Source: Flavobacterium araucananum
GTDB taxonomy: Bacteria > Bacteroidota > Bacteroidia > Flavobacteriales > Flavobacteriaceae
DNA length: 64,000 nt
Direction of reading: 5' to 3'
NCBI RefSeq assembly: GCF_002222055.1
Contig: NZ_MUGS01000014.1
Span: forward strand, 180,042 to 244,041
The notes under the pieces are model-generated. The model was not told the DNA's origin and did not search any database. It saw nothing but the letters and a program-made list of their open reading frames with translations. Shown in pieces: positions 44,597-53,821 of this stretch (the stretch's first letter is position 1; every line of letters starts with the position of its first letter). Made by a program: the position numbers and the translations under genes.

Positions 44597-45517
44597 ATGA
44601 AGAAAGAAGAAAATAATTTATACAAATTCGAATCTTTATCCAATTTTCATGAGGTGTTTGGGCTCAAAAAGCCCTTACACCCTATGATTAGTTTTATTGA
44701 CATAAAAGACATGAAAATTGAAGCACATGGATTACCCCATTCTATCGTTTTAAATTTTTATAAAATTGCCTATAAAACGCTTCTTTGCGGTAAAGCCAAA
44801 TATGGGCAAAACTACTATGATTTTGGTGAAGGCGGATTGGTTTTTACCGCTCCGGGACAAATATTTGAATCTCCGTCAGAGCAAGCAAATTCAGGTCATT
44901 TATTGCTTATTCATCCTGATTTTTTTCTGTCTTATCCGTTGGCAAAAAAAATCAAGGAATACGGTTTCTTTTCTTATTCTGCCAATGAGGCACTTCATTT
45001 ATCAGATAAGGAAAAAACAACTATCATGACTATTTTTGAAATTCTTGATGATGAATTAAACAGCAGAATAGATGATCTAAGCCAGGATGTAATTGTTGCG
45101 CAAATTGAATTATTACTAAATTACAGCAATCGTTTTTATAAACGCCAGTTTATCACTCGTAAAGTTGCTAATAACACTCTGCTTCAAAAACTTGAAGAAA
45201 TTTTAGACGATCATTTTAACAATCAAAAATCATTGACAGAAGGAATTCCAACTGTTCATTATCTTGCAGGCAAACTTAATACCTCGGCTAATTATTTAAG
45301 TGATATGCTGCGTTCCTTTACGGGAGAAAGTGCCCAACAGCATATTCACAATAAACTTATTGATAAGGCAAAAGAAAAATTATCTACTTCTAATTTGTCA
45401 GTAGCAGAAATTGCATATGAATTAGGCTTTGAGCATCCTCAGTCGTTTAGCCGCCTTTTTAAAACGAAAACTAATTTTTCTCCGCTTGAATTTAGACAGT
45501 CTTTTAGGTTATTTTAA
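44597..45517 (+). CDS. AraC-family regulator (paralogue group, member 3)
   Basis: 306 residues. The N-terminal part has FGLKKPLHPMISFIDIKDMK, IVLNFYKIAYKTLLCGKAKY, then GGLVFTAPGQIFE and YGFFSYSANEALHLS. The HTH pair reads YLAGKLNTSANYLSDMLRSF and IAYELGFEHPQSFSRLFKTK. It is convergent with member 4, the stops being 13 bp apart. It probably arose with its neighbours by duplication, each next to a redox-enzyme gene. Confidence 0.9.
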   Translation: MKKEENNLYKFESLSNFHEVFGLKKPLHPMISFIDIKDMKIEAHGLPHSIVLNFYKIAYKTLLCGKAKYGQNYYDFGEGGLVFTAPGQIFESPSEQANSGHLLLIHPDFFLSYPLAKKIKEYGFFSYSANEALHLSDKEKTTIMTIFEILDDELNSRIDDLSQDVIVAQIELLLNYSNRFYKRQFITRKVANNTLLQKLEEILDDHFNNQKSLTEGIPTVHYLAGKLNTSANYLSDMLRSFTGESAQQHIHNKLIDKAKEKLSTSNLSVAEIAYELGFEHPQSFSRLFKTKTNFSPLEFRQSFRLF

Positions 45518-45530
45518 TAGTATTGATCCG

Positions 45531-46436
45531 TTAAAATTTTTTTCTGAAAGAAAGAGGAGTCATTTCCGTGTAGCGCTTAAAGAGTTTATTAAAAGACTGC
45601 GGGTGTTCAAATCCTAAATGGTAAGCAATTTCTGCTACTGTAAGCCTCGTCGAACCTAATTTTTCTTTTGCTTTTTCGATTAGCCTGTTATGTATATACT
45701 GCTGGGCACTCAATCCGGTTAAGGACTTTAGCATATCGCTTAGATATCGGGGAGAAACATCCAGATGTATTGAAGCCTCCAGTACAGTAGGTATTCCTGC
45801 ATGCTGATCTGCAAATCGATCAGCCAAATAGATATCCATTTGAGTGATCAGATCATTATGGACAGCACTACGGGTTAGGAACTGCCGATTGTAAAATCTG
45901 TTGCTGTAATTTAATAGTAACTCAATTTGTGAGACCAAAACATTCTGGCTAAAATTATCTGTGTTATTATCGAGCTCTGCGGCAATGTTTTCGAAAAGTC
46001 CTATCAGTATTTTTTTCTCCTTGTCAGAAACAAAAAGTGACTCATTTACAGCATAGGAAAAAAAACCGTACTGTTGTATCGTTTTTCCCAGCTGATAATT
46101 TCTAATAAGATCAGCATGAAAATATAAGTTATAGCCATCCTCATAACAGCTTTCATCAGTCGACATGGTTATCACTTGATTAGGAGCAAAAAAAGCAAGA
46201 CCTCCTTCTTCAAAATCAAAATAGCCTTGCCCGTATTTTACATTACCTGTAAAATTCTCCTTAAAAGAAACTTTATAGAAATCTACAAGAAAACTTCGTC
46301 CTGCATTTTCGCGGCTTACCGTATCGCCATCATATTTTATAAGTGCTATTAATGGATGCAAAGGTTTAGGCAGTCCCAAAGCTCGTAAATAGGATGAAAT
46401 ACTGTTAAAAAAATCAGGTTCTGCTTTTGCTTTCAT
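45531..46436 (-). CDS. AraC-family regulator (paralogue group, member 4)
   Basis: 301 residues. ALGLPKPLHPLIALIKYDGD, FLVDFYKVSFKENFTGNVKY, GYFDFEEGGLAFFAPNQV and YGFFSYAVNESLFVS make the sensor; LDVSPRYLSDMLKSLTGLSA and HLGFEHPQSFNKLFKRYTEM the HTH part. It is a clear relative of 44597-45517, in opposite orientation. The following minus-strand gene set is an NTF2-like protein and quinone-oxidoreductase-type enzyme upstream of it. Confidence 0.9.
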   Translation of the reverse strand: MKAKAEPDFFNSISSYLRALGLPKPLHPLIALIKYDGDTVSRENAGRSFLVDFYKVSFKENFTGNVKYGQGYFDFEEGGLAFFAPNQVITMSTDESCYEDGYNLYFHADLIRNYQLGKTIQQYGFFSYAVNESLFVSDKEKKILIGLFENIAAELDNNTDNFSQNVLVSQIELLLNYSNRFYNRQFLTRSAVHNDLITQMDIYLADRFADQHAGIPTVLEASIHLDVSPRYLSDMLKSLTGLSAQQYIHNRLIEKAKEKLGSTRLTVAEIAYHLGFEHPQSFNKLFKRYTEMTPLSFRKKF

Positions 46437-46466
46437 AGTCCGCTAATTTACAAATTATAAAAATAC

Positions 46467-46910
46467 TTAAACTACTTCGATTTTATCCTGCCATTCAAAA
46501 TTTCCAATTCTTTTTGCGATAAGCCATTGCCCGTTTTCAAAAACATACTCATCTTGATAAGTCGCTCCAATAGAGGTTTTAATTTTTTTATGATTTTCAA
46601 TTCCTATCAGCGTGATCAGACAATAAATAACTCCTGTAGCTGTAGCTTTATCTTGATTTATAGTGAGTTTCTGCTGTCCATTAAAATGATAAACCACATC
46701 ATAGTCTTTTAAAAACTCCGCAAAAGCAGCTTTCATTTCAATTCTACCTTTCAATTTCAGCAAGGACTTACCATTCATAAATGTTTCCGATATTGCATCT
46801 GAGGAGAATAACTGCACTTGCTTGTCAAAATCTTTTTTGTCTCCATAAATGGAGATGTTATCAATAAGTTCCTTTAATAAAATCTTATCTGCAAGGTCTT
46901 TTATAGGCAT
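46467..46910 (-). CDS. SnoaL/NTF2-like small protein
   Basis: 147 residues with the cone-shaped NTF2 fold: LADKILLKELIDNISIYGDK, DKQVQLFSSDAISETFMNGK, then KATATGVIYCLITLIG and a C-terminal QDEYVFENGQWLIAKR. This fold hosts isomerases, hydratases and polyketide cyclases as well as binding proteins. It is next to an NADP-oxidoreductase gene and may act on related small molecules. Ligand unknown. Confidence 0.78.
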   Translation of the reverse strand: MPIKDLADKILLKELIDNISIYGDKKDFDKQVQLFSSDAISETFMNGKSLLKLKGRIEMKAAFAEFLKDYDVVYHFNGQQKLTINQDKATATGVIYCLITLIGIENHKKIKTSIGATYQDEYVFENGQWLIAKRIGNFEWQDKIEVV

Positions 46911-46940
46911 TGTAATTGGTTTAAGTGAATCAATAAATTT

Positions 46941-46969
46941 TAAGGCTGTCCTTAAGTTGGACAGCCTTA
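46941..46969. terminator. Hairpin between the oxidoreductase and NTF2-like genes
   Basis: TAAGGCTGTCC (46941-46951) pairs with GGACAGCCTTA (46959-46969), extended by A/T pairs with a bulge. It lies 14 bp past the stop of the 46983 gene on the minus strand and probably terminates it. Confidence 0.65.
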
Positions 46970-46982
46970 AATTTGTGCTGCT

Positions 46983-48029
46983 TTAGTCTATTGTAAGAAC
47001 AATTTTACCCTGAATATGTCCTTGTTCTGCCCTCTTGTGAGCCAGATGGGCATCTGCTAGTGGAAATATGCTATCAATAGCAACACGAATTGTTCCATTT
47101 GATAGTAAAGGGGCAATTTTTGCAAGCTGAGCGCCGCTTGATCTTACCTGAGTCGCCGATACTACAACTCCAAGTTCCTCGGCTTCCTCATTTCCCGAGA
47201 ATCCTAGTGGAAATATTGGAAATAAGGCGCCATTTTTGTTTAAAGTACGTAAAAAACGGTCACTGGCTGGACCTCCAACAGCGTCAATTACCAAATCAAT
47301 ATTCCGGGCAGTATCTTCTGGTTTTGTTTTGGTGTAGTCGATAAATTCATCAATACCCAGATCGCGCAAGAAAGCTTCATGTTTTCCCGAAGCCACCGCA
47401 ATCACATATGCGCCCTGCCACTTGGCTAATTGTACAGCAAAATGACCTACTCCTCCTGCGGCTCCATTTACCAAAACTCTCTTGTCTTTTAAAGGAACCG
47501 GCTGATGCGTATTAGCTTGAAGCGGATTTGGTTCATTATGACCTAGTTCGATCATAAACTGCCATGCTGTAAGCAAAGACATAGGCGCTGCTGCCGCTTC
47601 CAGATGACTTATTCCGGAAGGCTTGCGGGCAACTTCAGATGCTGGTACAGTAACATATTCAGCATAAGCTCTGCTAGGACCGTAACTAGGAAAACGAACC
47701 ATTGAATATACTTCTTCACCAACAGAGAATTCATTCACATCATCTGCCAAAGCCTCAATTACACCTGAAATATCTGTACCTAAAATTACAGGAAAAGCTA
47801 CCTGAGGTTGCCATTCCGGAGGCAGCATTTTATATCCATCACGAAGATACCAATCTGGCGGATTAACACCAATTGCATGCACACGAACACGGACTTCTCC
47901 CGGTTTTAAGTCCGGTATTAGAGTTTCTTCATATTTCATTACTTCAGGACCTCCAAATTCATACTGCAAAATGGCCTTCATTTTTCGATCTGATAAGATC
48001 TGATTTTGTGTTTCTATACTATCTTTCAT
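46983..48029 (-). CDS. Zinc-free NADP-dependent oxidoreductase (quinone oxidoreductase-like, MDR family)
   Basis: 348 residues. MKAILQYEFGGPEVMKYEET, GVNPPDWYLRDGYK, VILGTDISGVIEALADDV, and the nucleotide motif VLVNGAAGGVGHFAVQLAKW identify the medium-chain dehydrogenase/QOR group. Structural zinc cysteines are absent. The ATG for M17 at 47981 gives the usual family start and may be the true one. It is the minus-strand neighbour of a FAD monooxygenase gene and lies within a run of redox genes. Confidence 0.9.
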   Translation of the reverse strand: MKDSIETQNQILSDRKMKAILQYEFGGPEVMKYEETLIPDLKPGEVRVRVHAIGVNPPDWYLRDGYKMLPPEWQPQVAFPVILGTDISGVIEALADDVNEFSVGEEVYSMVRFPSYGPSRAYAEYVTVPASEVARKPSGISHLEAAAAPMSLLTAWQFMIELGHNEPNPLQANTHQPVPLKDKRVLVNGAAGGVGHFAVQLAKWQGAYVIAVASGKHEAFLRDLGIDEFIDYTKTKPEDTARNIDLVIDAVGGPASDRFLRTLNKNGALFPIFPLGFSGNEEAEELGVVVSATQVRSSGAQLAKIAPLLSNGTIRVAIDSIFPLADAHLAHKRAEQGHIQGKIVLTID

Positions 48030-48102
48030 CTTTATAAATTTTATTAAACAAAGGTAAAAGAGTGCATTTACAGAAAATTAGCCTGATTGGTCAAAAGTGT
48101 AG

Positions 48103-49218
48103 TCAAAATGAAATCCCCTCTTTCCACATTGTCTTTACTTCCTCTTCACTGCGCGGTAGTAATTTATCTAAAGTCTGCACAGCATCTGCCTGTACCTCTT
48201 CTATAAATGATCTGAGATCCTTGTTGTAGGTATCAAACGCCTGTTGATAATCATCCTGATATAGAGAAAATGCGTCAGCCAAAGCAGTTGCTCCTATTAT
48301 TGCCAATGATCCACCCATTCCTGCAGCTGGCGAAGCGCAGTATCCTGCGTCACCAACCAAAGCAACTCTGCCTTTTGTCCAGGACGGCATTTTTATCTGG
48401 CAGAATTTATCGAAATAAAACGCATTGGAGTTCAATAATTCCGATTGAAGTTCTGCAGATCGCCAGCCCATACTTTTCATTTGGTTCGATACAATTTCTT
48501 TGCTCTCTTTCTGATTTCGAAAATCATACACAATCTCATTTTCAGACCTGAAAGTAAAAATCACATCCGTCTTGTTACTGTGGGCATAAAGCGCCGCACC
48601 TTTATTTGGTTCCGCATACATTTGATACGTGCCATTCTCCACCAATAGTTTATCGACCACAGCAATAGAAAAATACTGCCCTAAGTAGTGAGCGTATTCT
48701 GATTCGTGTCCAAACCAAATTTTCCTGACGGCAGAATGTATTCCATCACATCCAAAGACATAATTATACTGATTTGTAGCGCCATCTTTAAAAGATACTT
48801 CGATATTATCCTGAGTTTCATATAGTGCCTCAATACTGTTATTGAACAGGATCTCTACATTTGTTTTTATCTGTTCATACATCATGATCAGTAATGAATC
48901 TCTTTCGATTTCAAATTCATCCTCAGGCAATTCTTCTCCTGGCTGCCTTAATATAAAGCTGTAGCCTGTTTGATCATTGGCATTTTTAAACTCCCACTTT
49001 TCAGGACCAATTCGCTGTTTCTTTATCTCTTCAAAAAGTCCCATTCGTTTTACAATCTCCACTGTCTGACCCTTTATATCAACAGGTGTTCCGCCTTTTT
49101 TAAGCGCATCACCAAGCTCTACGATAGTTACTTTGTAACCTAATTTATTCATCCAGTACGCTGTAGTCAACCCCGCAAAACTTGCTCCTGAGATCAACAC
49201 TTTTTTATTTGGTTCCAT
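48103..49218 (-). CDS. FAD-dependent monooxygenase (PHBH fold)
   Basis: 371 residues. The FAD motif VLISGASFAGLTTAYWMNKL, the DG-type motif YNYVFGCDGIHSAVRKIWFG and GRVALVGDAGYCASPAAGMG with the GD motif are the three diagnostic parts of class A flavin monooxygenases. It is similar in plan to TetX-like enzymes but resistance cannot be claimed from sequence reading. An AraC gene precedes it by 82 bp on the same strand and likely regulates it. Confidence 0.9.
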   Translation of the reverse strand: MEPNKKVLISGASFAGLTTAYWMNKLGYKVTIVELGDALKKGGTPVDIKGQTVEIVKRMGLFEEIKKQRIGPEKWEFKNANDQTGYSFILRQPGEELPEDEFEIERDSLLIMMYEQIKTNVEILFNNSIEALYETQDNIEVSFKDGATNQYNYVFGCDGIHSAVRKIWFGHESEYAHYLGQYFSIAVVDKLLVENGTYQMYAEPNKGAALYAHSNKTDVIFTFRSENEIVYDFRNQKESKEIVSNQMKSMGWRSAELQSELLNSNAFYFDKFCQIKMPSWTKGRVALVGDAGYCASPAAGMGGSLAIIGATALADAFSLYQDDYQQAFDTYNKDLRSFIEEVQADAVQTLDKLLPRSEEEVKTMWKEGISF

Positions 49219-49300
49219 TTTTTTTATTAATTAATTATTACACTGCAAAGCTCATCGATTTACTGCATACAAAAAATGGTTAACCAAAGCAATAATTGGA

Positions 49301-50173
49301 CTAATCGTGGTTTTTTCTTCTGAATGTTATTGCCGAAATTCCGGTTACTTTAGAAAATAATCGCGTGAAATAAGGATAATCAGCATATCCAAGTTCGAAG
49401 GCAATTTCTTTTACAGACTTATCAGTATGATACAGAAGACGTTTCGCTTCTAAAATGATTCTGTCCTGAATAAGGTACGAAACAGAATAGCCGGTACTTT
49501 CTTTTAAACACTCGTTTAGATACGATGTAGAAATGTGCAGTAGAGCAGCATATTGACCGGGACGTTTTAAAGTAGAGTAATTTTTTTCAAGCAATTTTTT
49601 GAAAGCTTTGGCTACTTTATCAAATCTTGAAAAATTATCTTCTAATTTTTTTATATTTAAAAACTGTGATAGTAAAAAACCAACCAATGTATTACAACTG
49701 TCTTTTAAGAGTGGATAATACATTTTATTTTCCTTCTGTCTGTAAAACGTAAGACAAAGTAAAAAGATGCTCGATATGGTTAAGGAATCTTCGCAGCTTA
49801 AGGATAGTGGAGCCGTTGGACTAAGATCTTCTAATATCTTAAGGTATCCTTCATTGAGATTTGCACTGCTAATAGACATTGTACAAACAATAATATCATC
49901 AATATCCAGGATTCTATGTACCTGATCCGGATGAAGATATACTACTGCCGGAGACGAAATACAATAGGTTTGAAAATCGATTTCTATTGTAACCTCGCCT
50001 TTTTCAAGGATATGAAATGTATATCCTTCATCCCGATGCGCCTGATTTGCTTCTTCTTGCTGTTTCGAAGTTTTAAAATCAGACTTTTCAATACTGTTTT
50101 TATCAATGGAAATACCCAGACTAAAGGTATTATCCATAGTATTAACGGGTATCTTATTTTTATTTTTTCGCAT
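49301..50173 (-). CDS. AraC-family regulator with cupin-like sensor
   Basis: 290 residues. It differs from the four paralogues: a cupin strand set (HRDEGYTFHILEKGEVTIEI, VVYLHPDQVHRI) forms the sensor, and the HTH pair has QYAALLHISTSYLNECLKES and ELGYADYPYFTRLFSKVTG. A later ATG (50137, before DNTFSLG) is possible. It is followed by the FAD monooxygenase on the same strand. Confidence 0.88.
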   Translation of the reverse strand: MRKNKNKIPVNTMDNTFSLGISIDKNSIEKSDFKTSKQQEEANQAHRDEGYTFHILEKGEVTIEIDFQTYCISSPAVVYLHPDQVHRILDIDDIIVCTMSISSANLNEGYLKILEDLSPTAPLSLSCEDSLTISSIFLLCLTFYRQKENKMYYPLLKDSCNTLVGFLLSQFLNIKKLEDNFSRFDKVAKAFKKLLEKNYSTLKRPGQYAALLHISTSYLNECLKESTGYSVSYLIQDRIILEAKRLLYHTDKSVKEIAFELGYADYPYFTRLFSKVTGISAITFRRKNHD

Positions 50174-50402
50174 GCCAAAGGATTAGACAAATCAAGGTAT
50201 AAAACTACGTCAAAAATATTTGATTTATAAAAAAGTATTTAAGATTTAAATACGTTTGTCTGGTTATGCTGCTATGGAAGCATTTATGAGATGGGAATTT
50301 TAAATAGAAAAAATCATCTTTTTTTTAATAGATAAAAGGATTTTTCTTAATTTAGAATATCAAATAATTTTTGAATTAAAAATCATATCAAAATAAAAAA
50401 TT

Positions 50403-50765
50403 ATGAAAAAACTAATTCTTTTATTGTTTTGCATTTATGGCCTTACCTCCTATTCGCAAACATCTACTGAACTTATTGGAAAATGGAAATTAGTAAAATG
50501 GACACAAAAAGGTAAAGAAAAAAATATTCAGGAATACTACAAAACAGATCAGGTTTATCAGGTGTTTGAAGATAATAATCTTTTTCAAAGTCTTGTTGGT
50601 GACAAAACCCACAAAGGAAAATGGAAGTTATCTAATAATAACGATGAACTTACAATAATTTCCGGAATCTTTACAGTACCTTTTAAAATTGATTATTTTG
50701 ATTCAAAAAAGAGAATCATTACAACAGATCAATTGGGAACTTTAGAATATGAGAAAGTACTTTAA
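50403..50765 (+). CDS. Small exported lipocalin-like protein
   Basis: 120 residues with signal peptide LILLLFCIYGLTSYSQ. ELIGKWKLVKWTQKGKEKNI and later GKWKLSNNNDELTIISG form the strand pattern of a lipocalin-like (DUF4923/5004-type) beta barrel. Ligand unknown. It stands alone with a terminator behind it. Confidence 0.65.
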   Translation: MKKLILLLFCIYGLTSYSQTSTELIGKWKLVKWTQKGKEKNIQEYYKTDQVYQVFEDNNLFQSLVGDKTHKGKWKLSNNNDELTIISGIFTVPFKIDYFDSKKRIITTDQLGTLEYEKVL

Positions 50766-50795
50766 ATAAAGTGTGAAATCTATTTTAGAATTCAA

Positions 50796-50825
50796 AAAAG
50801 AGCATTTTTATAATGCTCTTTTTTA
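50796..50825. terminator. Bidirectional intrinsic terminator
   Basis: AAAAGAGCATT (50796-50806) and AATGCTCTTTT (50812-50822) pair around 5 nt, with T run after and A run before. It separates the convergent lipocalin-like and carbonic anhydrase genes. Confidence 0.8.
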
Positions 50826-50867
50826 TTTAATGAATGTGTTTGCTTACAAATGCCAGCCTTTTTTAAT

Positions 50868-51668
50868 TTATTTGTTGGGAGTAGTTTTCTTTGAATCAAA
50901 AAACTCTACCTCTCCTGTTTTCATATTATAAACACCGCCTGCAATTAATATTTCGCCTTTTTCTTCCATTTCTTTCAAAATACTGCTTCTTTGATGGATT
51001 TGATCAATGGCAAGTCTAACATTTGCATCACAAACTGCTTCTACAAATGCTTCATTCGAGGCTGTCTTTTCGCCTTTAAAACTTAAACGTGCTTCTTTAA
51101 CTGCCGGCTGTATTTTATCCAGCAATGTGGTTATATTTCCTAATTTGACGTCACTTATTGCAGATTTAATAGCACCGCAATATTCATGTCCCAGCACCAA
51201 TACGAGCTTTGCCCCGGATACTTTACAGGCATATTCTAAGCTTCCTAAAATATCATCATTTACAACATTTCCTGCTACTCTGGCAACAAATAGATTACCG
51301 ATACCACTATGAAAAACATCTTCAACCGGCACACGCGAGTCTAAACACGATAGAACCACTGCTTTTGGATACTGACCTAAAGATGCTTTTCGAACCCTTT
51401 CGGTAGTATTGCGAATCGTAAGATTGTCTTCAACAAAAGCTTTATTACCTTTTTTTAATCGTTCTAGTACTTCATGAGGCGTGAGTTTTGCCTGCTGTTC
51501 AGCTGTTAAAATATCAGATGAAATAATATCCTTTTTATCAATAGATACTGTTTCATTTACTTTCTCCGGACTTTCTACTACATGATGAAAGTTTTGGCAG
51601 CCAATTATAAAAAATAAAGAAATTATAACTAAACTTTTTTTAATGTGATAATCATTAGTGGTCTTCAT
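50868..51668 (-). CDS. Beta-carbonic anhydrase, exported lipoprotein form
   Basis: 266 residues. The catalytic core has zinc ligands in VVLSCLDSRVPVEDVFHSGI (Cys, Asp, Arg) and LVLVLGHEYCGAIKSAISDV (His, Cys), with NLFVARVAGNVV between. Unlike ordinary cytosolic enzymes it begins with a lipoprotein signal (KSLVIISLFFIIGC), placing it in the periplasm or outer membrane. It interconverts CO2 and bicarbonate. The ~80-residue N-terminal extension includes a TPHEVLERLKKGNKAFVED helix. It is monocistronic with the terminator at 50796. Confidence 0.92.
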   Translation of the reverse strand: MKTTNDYHIKKSLVIISLFFIIGCQNFHHVVESPEKVNETVSIDKKDIISSDILTAEQQAKLTPHEVLERLKKGNKAFVEDNLTIRNTTERVRKASLGQYPKAVVLSCLDSRVPVEDVFHSGIGNLFVARVAGNVVNDDILGSLEYACKVSGAKLVLVLGHEYCGAIKSAISDVKLGNITTLLDKIQPAVKEARLSFKGEKTASNEAFVEAVCDANVRLAIDQIHQRSSILKEMEEKGEILIAGGVYNMKTGEVEFFDSKKTTPNK

Positions 51669-51782
51669 TTTAATGTACTTAGATTGTGGTAAAAATCTTG
51701 ATTGTGTTACTTCAATTTAATTTTTAAAGATAAAGACAAATATTATAATTTAGACTTAAAAAAAAATTGTCAAGAGATCTTA

Positions 51783-52358
51783 CTACAACAACATTCTTTC
51801 GGTAATTGTTTTATTCGACGAAGCATCAATTCCGGTAACTTCGGCATACTTAACGTTTGGTAACCAAAAAGAACCTCCTTCAATTCGCACAAATATTTTT
51901 TCTACTTGTATTCTTTTCTGATTTACACTCACAAAAACATGATATTTTTGATCTGAATCTATCTTTTTCAAAGTTAAGGGTAACTTTTTATAGGATACAA
52001 ATTGAAGCTCAAACTCCTCGTTATTTATGGTTTTGCTTTCTAGTCCGTATGCAAATTTGCGTTGCATATAATTAAAATCTTTTTTTTCTCCTTTCTCAGC
52101 ATACCGAATCCAATAGGCTTTTATAGGATTGCTTTTGTCTATTTTTCCATTTTCCTGGTAGTTTATGGCATAAATAGCAGTGTTTATATTGGGATCTCGC
52201 TGAATGTAAAATAGCATATTATCTATGTTTTTAGGCGTTGGGAAATTTAATGGCGATGGATTTTTGGATTGTGCTAATAGATTTCCAGAAATTATATTTA
52301 CTAAGATCGTTATAACGATTAGTGATTTTGTAAAATATTTAAATGATAATTTGTTCAT
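51783..52358 (-). CDS. DUF4833 exported protein
   Basis: 191 residues from the ATG at 52358, which gives the signal NKLSFKYFTKSLIVITILV...LLAQ; the frame opens at 52418. DUF4833 features are PTPKNIDNMLFYIQRDPNIN, TAIYAINYQENGKIDKSNPI, KAYWIRYAEKGEKKDFNYMQ and RIEGGSFWLPNVKYAEVTGI. Family function is unknown. It is separated from the upstream GtrA gene by a 142-bp inverted-repeat element, which may have split a former operon. Confidence 0.85.
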   Translation of the reverse strand: MNKLSFKYFTKSLIVITILVNIISGNLLAQSKNPSPLNFPTPKNIDNMLFYIQRDPNINTAIYAINYQENGKIDKSNPIKAYWIRYAEKGEKKDFNYMQRKFAYGLESKTINNEEFELQFVSYKKLPLTLKKIDSDQKYHVFVSVNQKRIQVEKIFVRIEGGSFWLPNVKYAEVTGIDASSNKTITERMLL

Positions 52359-52392
52359 AACGAAAATTTGATGATCTGTTGGTTGTAATTTT

Positions 52393-52534
52393 TTTAACAC
52401 ATAGAAACATAGATTCACAATGCTTAAAAAAGGCGTTTCACTTGTTTAAACAATCATAGCTATTTGTAAACAAACTAGTTTCTTTTTTATATTCTTTTTT
52501 TAGGTATCTAAAATCTATGTTTCTATGTGTTAAA
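52393..52534. repeat. 142-bp element with perfect 23-bp terminal inverted repeats
   Basis: The two ends, 52393-52415 and 52512-52534, are exact reverse complements and start TTTAACACATAGAAACATAG. The centre has a AAAGGCGTTTCACTTGTTT block. The right end and AGTGAAACGCCTTTTTT recur at 61290-61340. It has the layout of a miniature inverted-repeat element; no target duplication was clear. It sits within the lipid-gene group between GtrA and DUF4833. Confidence 0.8.
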
Positions 52535-52548
52535 TTAGCCCCAATAGA

Positions 52549-52980
52549 TTAATTTGATTCGGTTACATTCTGTTTTTTGTTTAGCTTAAAAACCCAATAT
52601 CTAATCAGTGGATAATTGAATCCATAAGAAACAAAACTATCCGTGATTAATCTTCCAATTCTATAATCGATTTGCAATGATTTTTGCAAAATAAGCGTGC
52701 CAAATGATTTTAAGGAAATGCTTCCCAATACAACCAACGAAAATCTAAAAAGCTGACTATTGATGTGACTGCTATAACCGGATTGATTTTTAAATACCCA
52801 AAATCTATTGATGCAAAAATTGATAATTGCACCAACGGTTCCAGAGATTAGAATAGAAAAGGTAAAATGAAATTTAAATACTTCTGTTAGTAGAATCATT
52901 AAGCCATAATCTGTAATGCCACCTACAAATGCCGCAATTTGTGCTTGTAGAAAAGTAAAAATGGACTTTTTCCTGAACAT
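52549..52980 (-). CDS. GtrA-family membrane protein
   Basis: 143 residues with four membrane helices: AQIAAFVGGITDYGLMILLT, FTFSILISGTVGAIINFCIN followed by the conserved RFWVFKNQ, then two more ending in YGFNYPLIRYWVF. GtrA proteins help move lipid-linked sugars across the inner membrane. It starts 1 bp after the CDP-alcohol phosphotransferase gene, so the two act in one operon, presumably in lipid or glycolipid metabolism. Confidence 0.9.
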   Translation of the reverse strand: MFRKKSIFTFLQAQIAAFVGGITDYGLMILLTEVFKFHFTFSILISGTVGAIINFCINRFWVFKNQSGYSSHINSQLFRFSLVVLGSISLKSFGTLILQKSLQIDYRIGRLITDSFVSYGFNYPLIRYWVFKLNKKQNVTESN

Positions 52981-52981
52981 A

Positions 52982-53668
52982 TCAGTCTTGGTTTTTATCT
53001 CTTAAATCACCCAACCTTAAAAGTTTAAAGCTATCTACAGTGTTGATTATAAATAATATAAAAGATATAAAGCCCGCCAAATATGCAATTGATCCATGAA
53101 ACCAAACTTCTATAATTAGAATTAAAGCAATAATAAATCGAAGTTCTGTTGGGCCAACAAAGCCAGAATCAATACTATATTCATTTGTAATTTTGTAACG
53201 CAATTGGCTAATAATGATAGACCAACCATACAATACGACAAAAGCAAAGGCTACTATTTGTGTACCATTTTTAGCATAAATGTAGTAGCCAAAGCCTATA
53301 AGTACAATACCAATCCAATCGGCAATAATATCGAGTGCAAAACCATACCAGTGGCGCGAAATATTTCTATAATAAGCCAATCTTCCATCTAAAGAATCAC
53401 CTAACCAATTTATAACCAAACCAATAATACCCAAAAGCAAATACAAATTTGTTACATAAGTACCTAAAACAAAAGCTAAAAAAATCAATCCCGAACCAAG
53501 TAAACCAATTAAAGTGAGTAAGTTTGGCGAAATGAATTTAGGCACCTTTGGAAGTAAAAATACAATCGTTGACTGTTCTGCTCTTTTTAAAATATTAGTT
53601 CGTTTACGGTCTGAAAATGTTCGTTGTGCAATTGTACTATAATCTTCAACCTGTGTTTCTTTTCCCAT
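52982..53668 (-). CDS. CDP-alcohol phosphatidyltransferase-like membrane enzyme
   Basis: 228 residues with six helices. The CDP-alcohol site is visible as DSLDG followed by G-x3-D-x3-D (GFALDIIAD). The Arg normally expected after DGxxA is replaced by Tyr (DGRLAYY), with Arg one turn later, so specificity may be unusual. Such enzymes join a CDP-diacylglycerol or CDP-alcohol with an acceptor to make phospholipids. It starts the GtrA pair and follows, at a 150-bp gap, the PhyH gene. The lipid made is not known. Confidence 0.82.
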   Translation of the reverse strand: MGKETQVEDYSTIAQRTFSDRKRTNILKRAEQSTIVFLLPKVPKFISPNLLTLIGLLGSGLIFLAFVLGTYVTNLYLLLGIIGLVINWLGDSLDGRLAYYRNISRHWYGFALDIIADWIGIVLIGFGYYIYAKNGTQIVAFAFVVLYGWSIIISQLRYKITNEYSIDSGFVGPTELRFIIALILIIEVWFHGSIAYLAGFISFILFIINTVDSFKLLRLGDLRDKNQD

Positions 53669-53821
53669 TATTAGCCCAATATTTGCAAGCCTGATAGTAT
53701 CGCCAATTCTAGTTTTAGAAGTTTTAATTTTATTTTTCTTTGCGTATTTTTAAAAAAATCTGTGGTTCTTTTTAGTTTACCTGATCTAACCAGATAACTA
53801 AATGCGAGGATAATAAGCATA

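Noticed and set aside
48103..49218. Tetracycline-inactivating TetX
   Set aside because: The flavin-monooxygenase motifs are general to the fold; nothing seen specifies tetracycline, so no resistance call was made.
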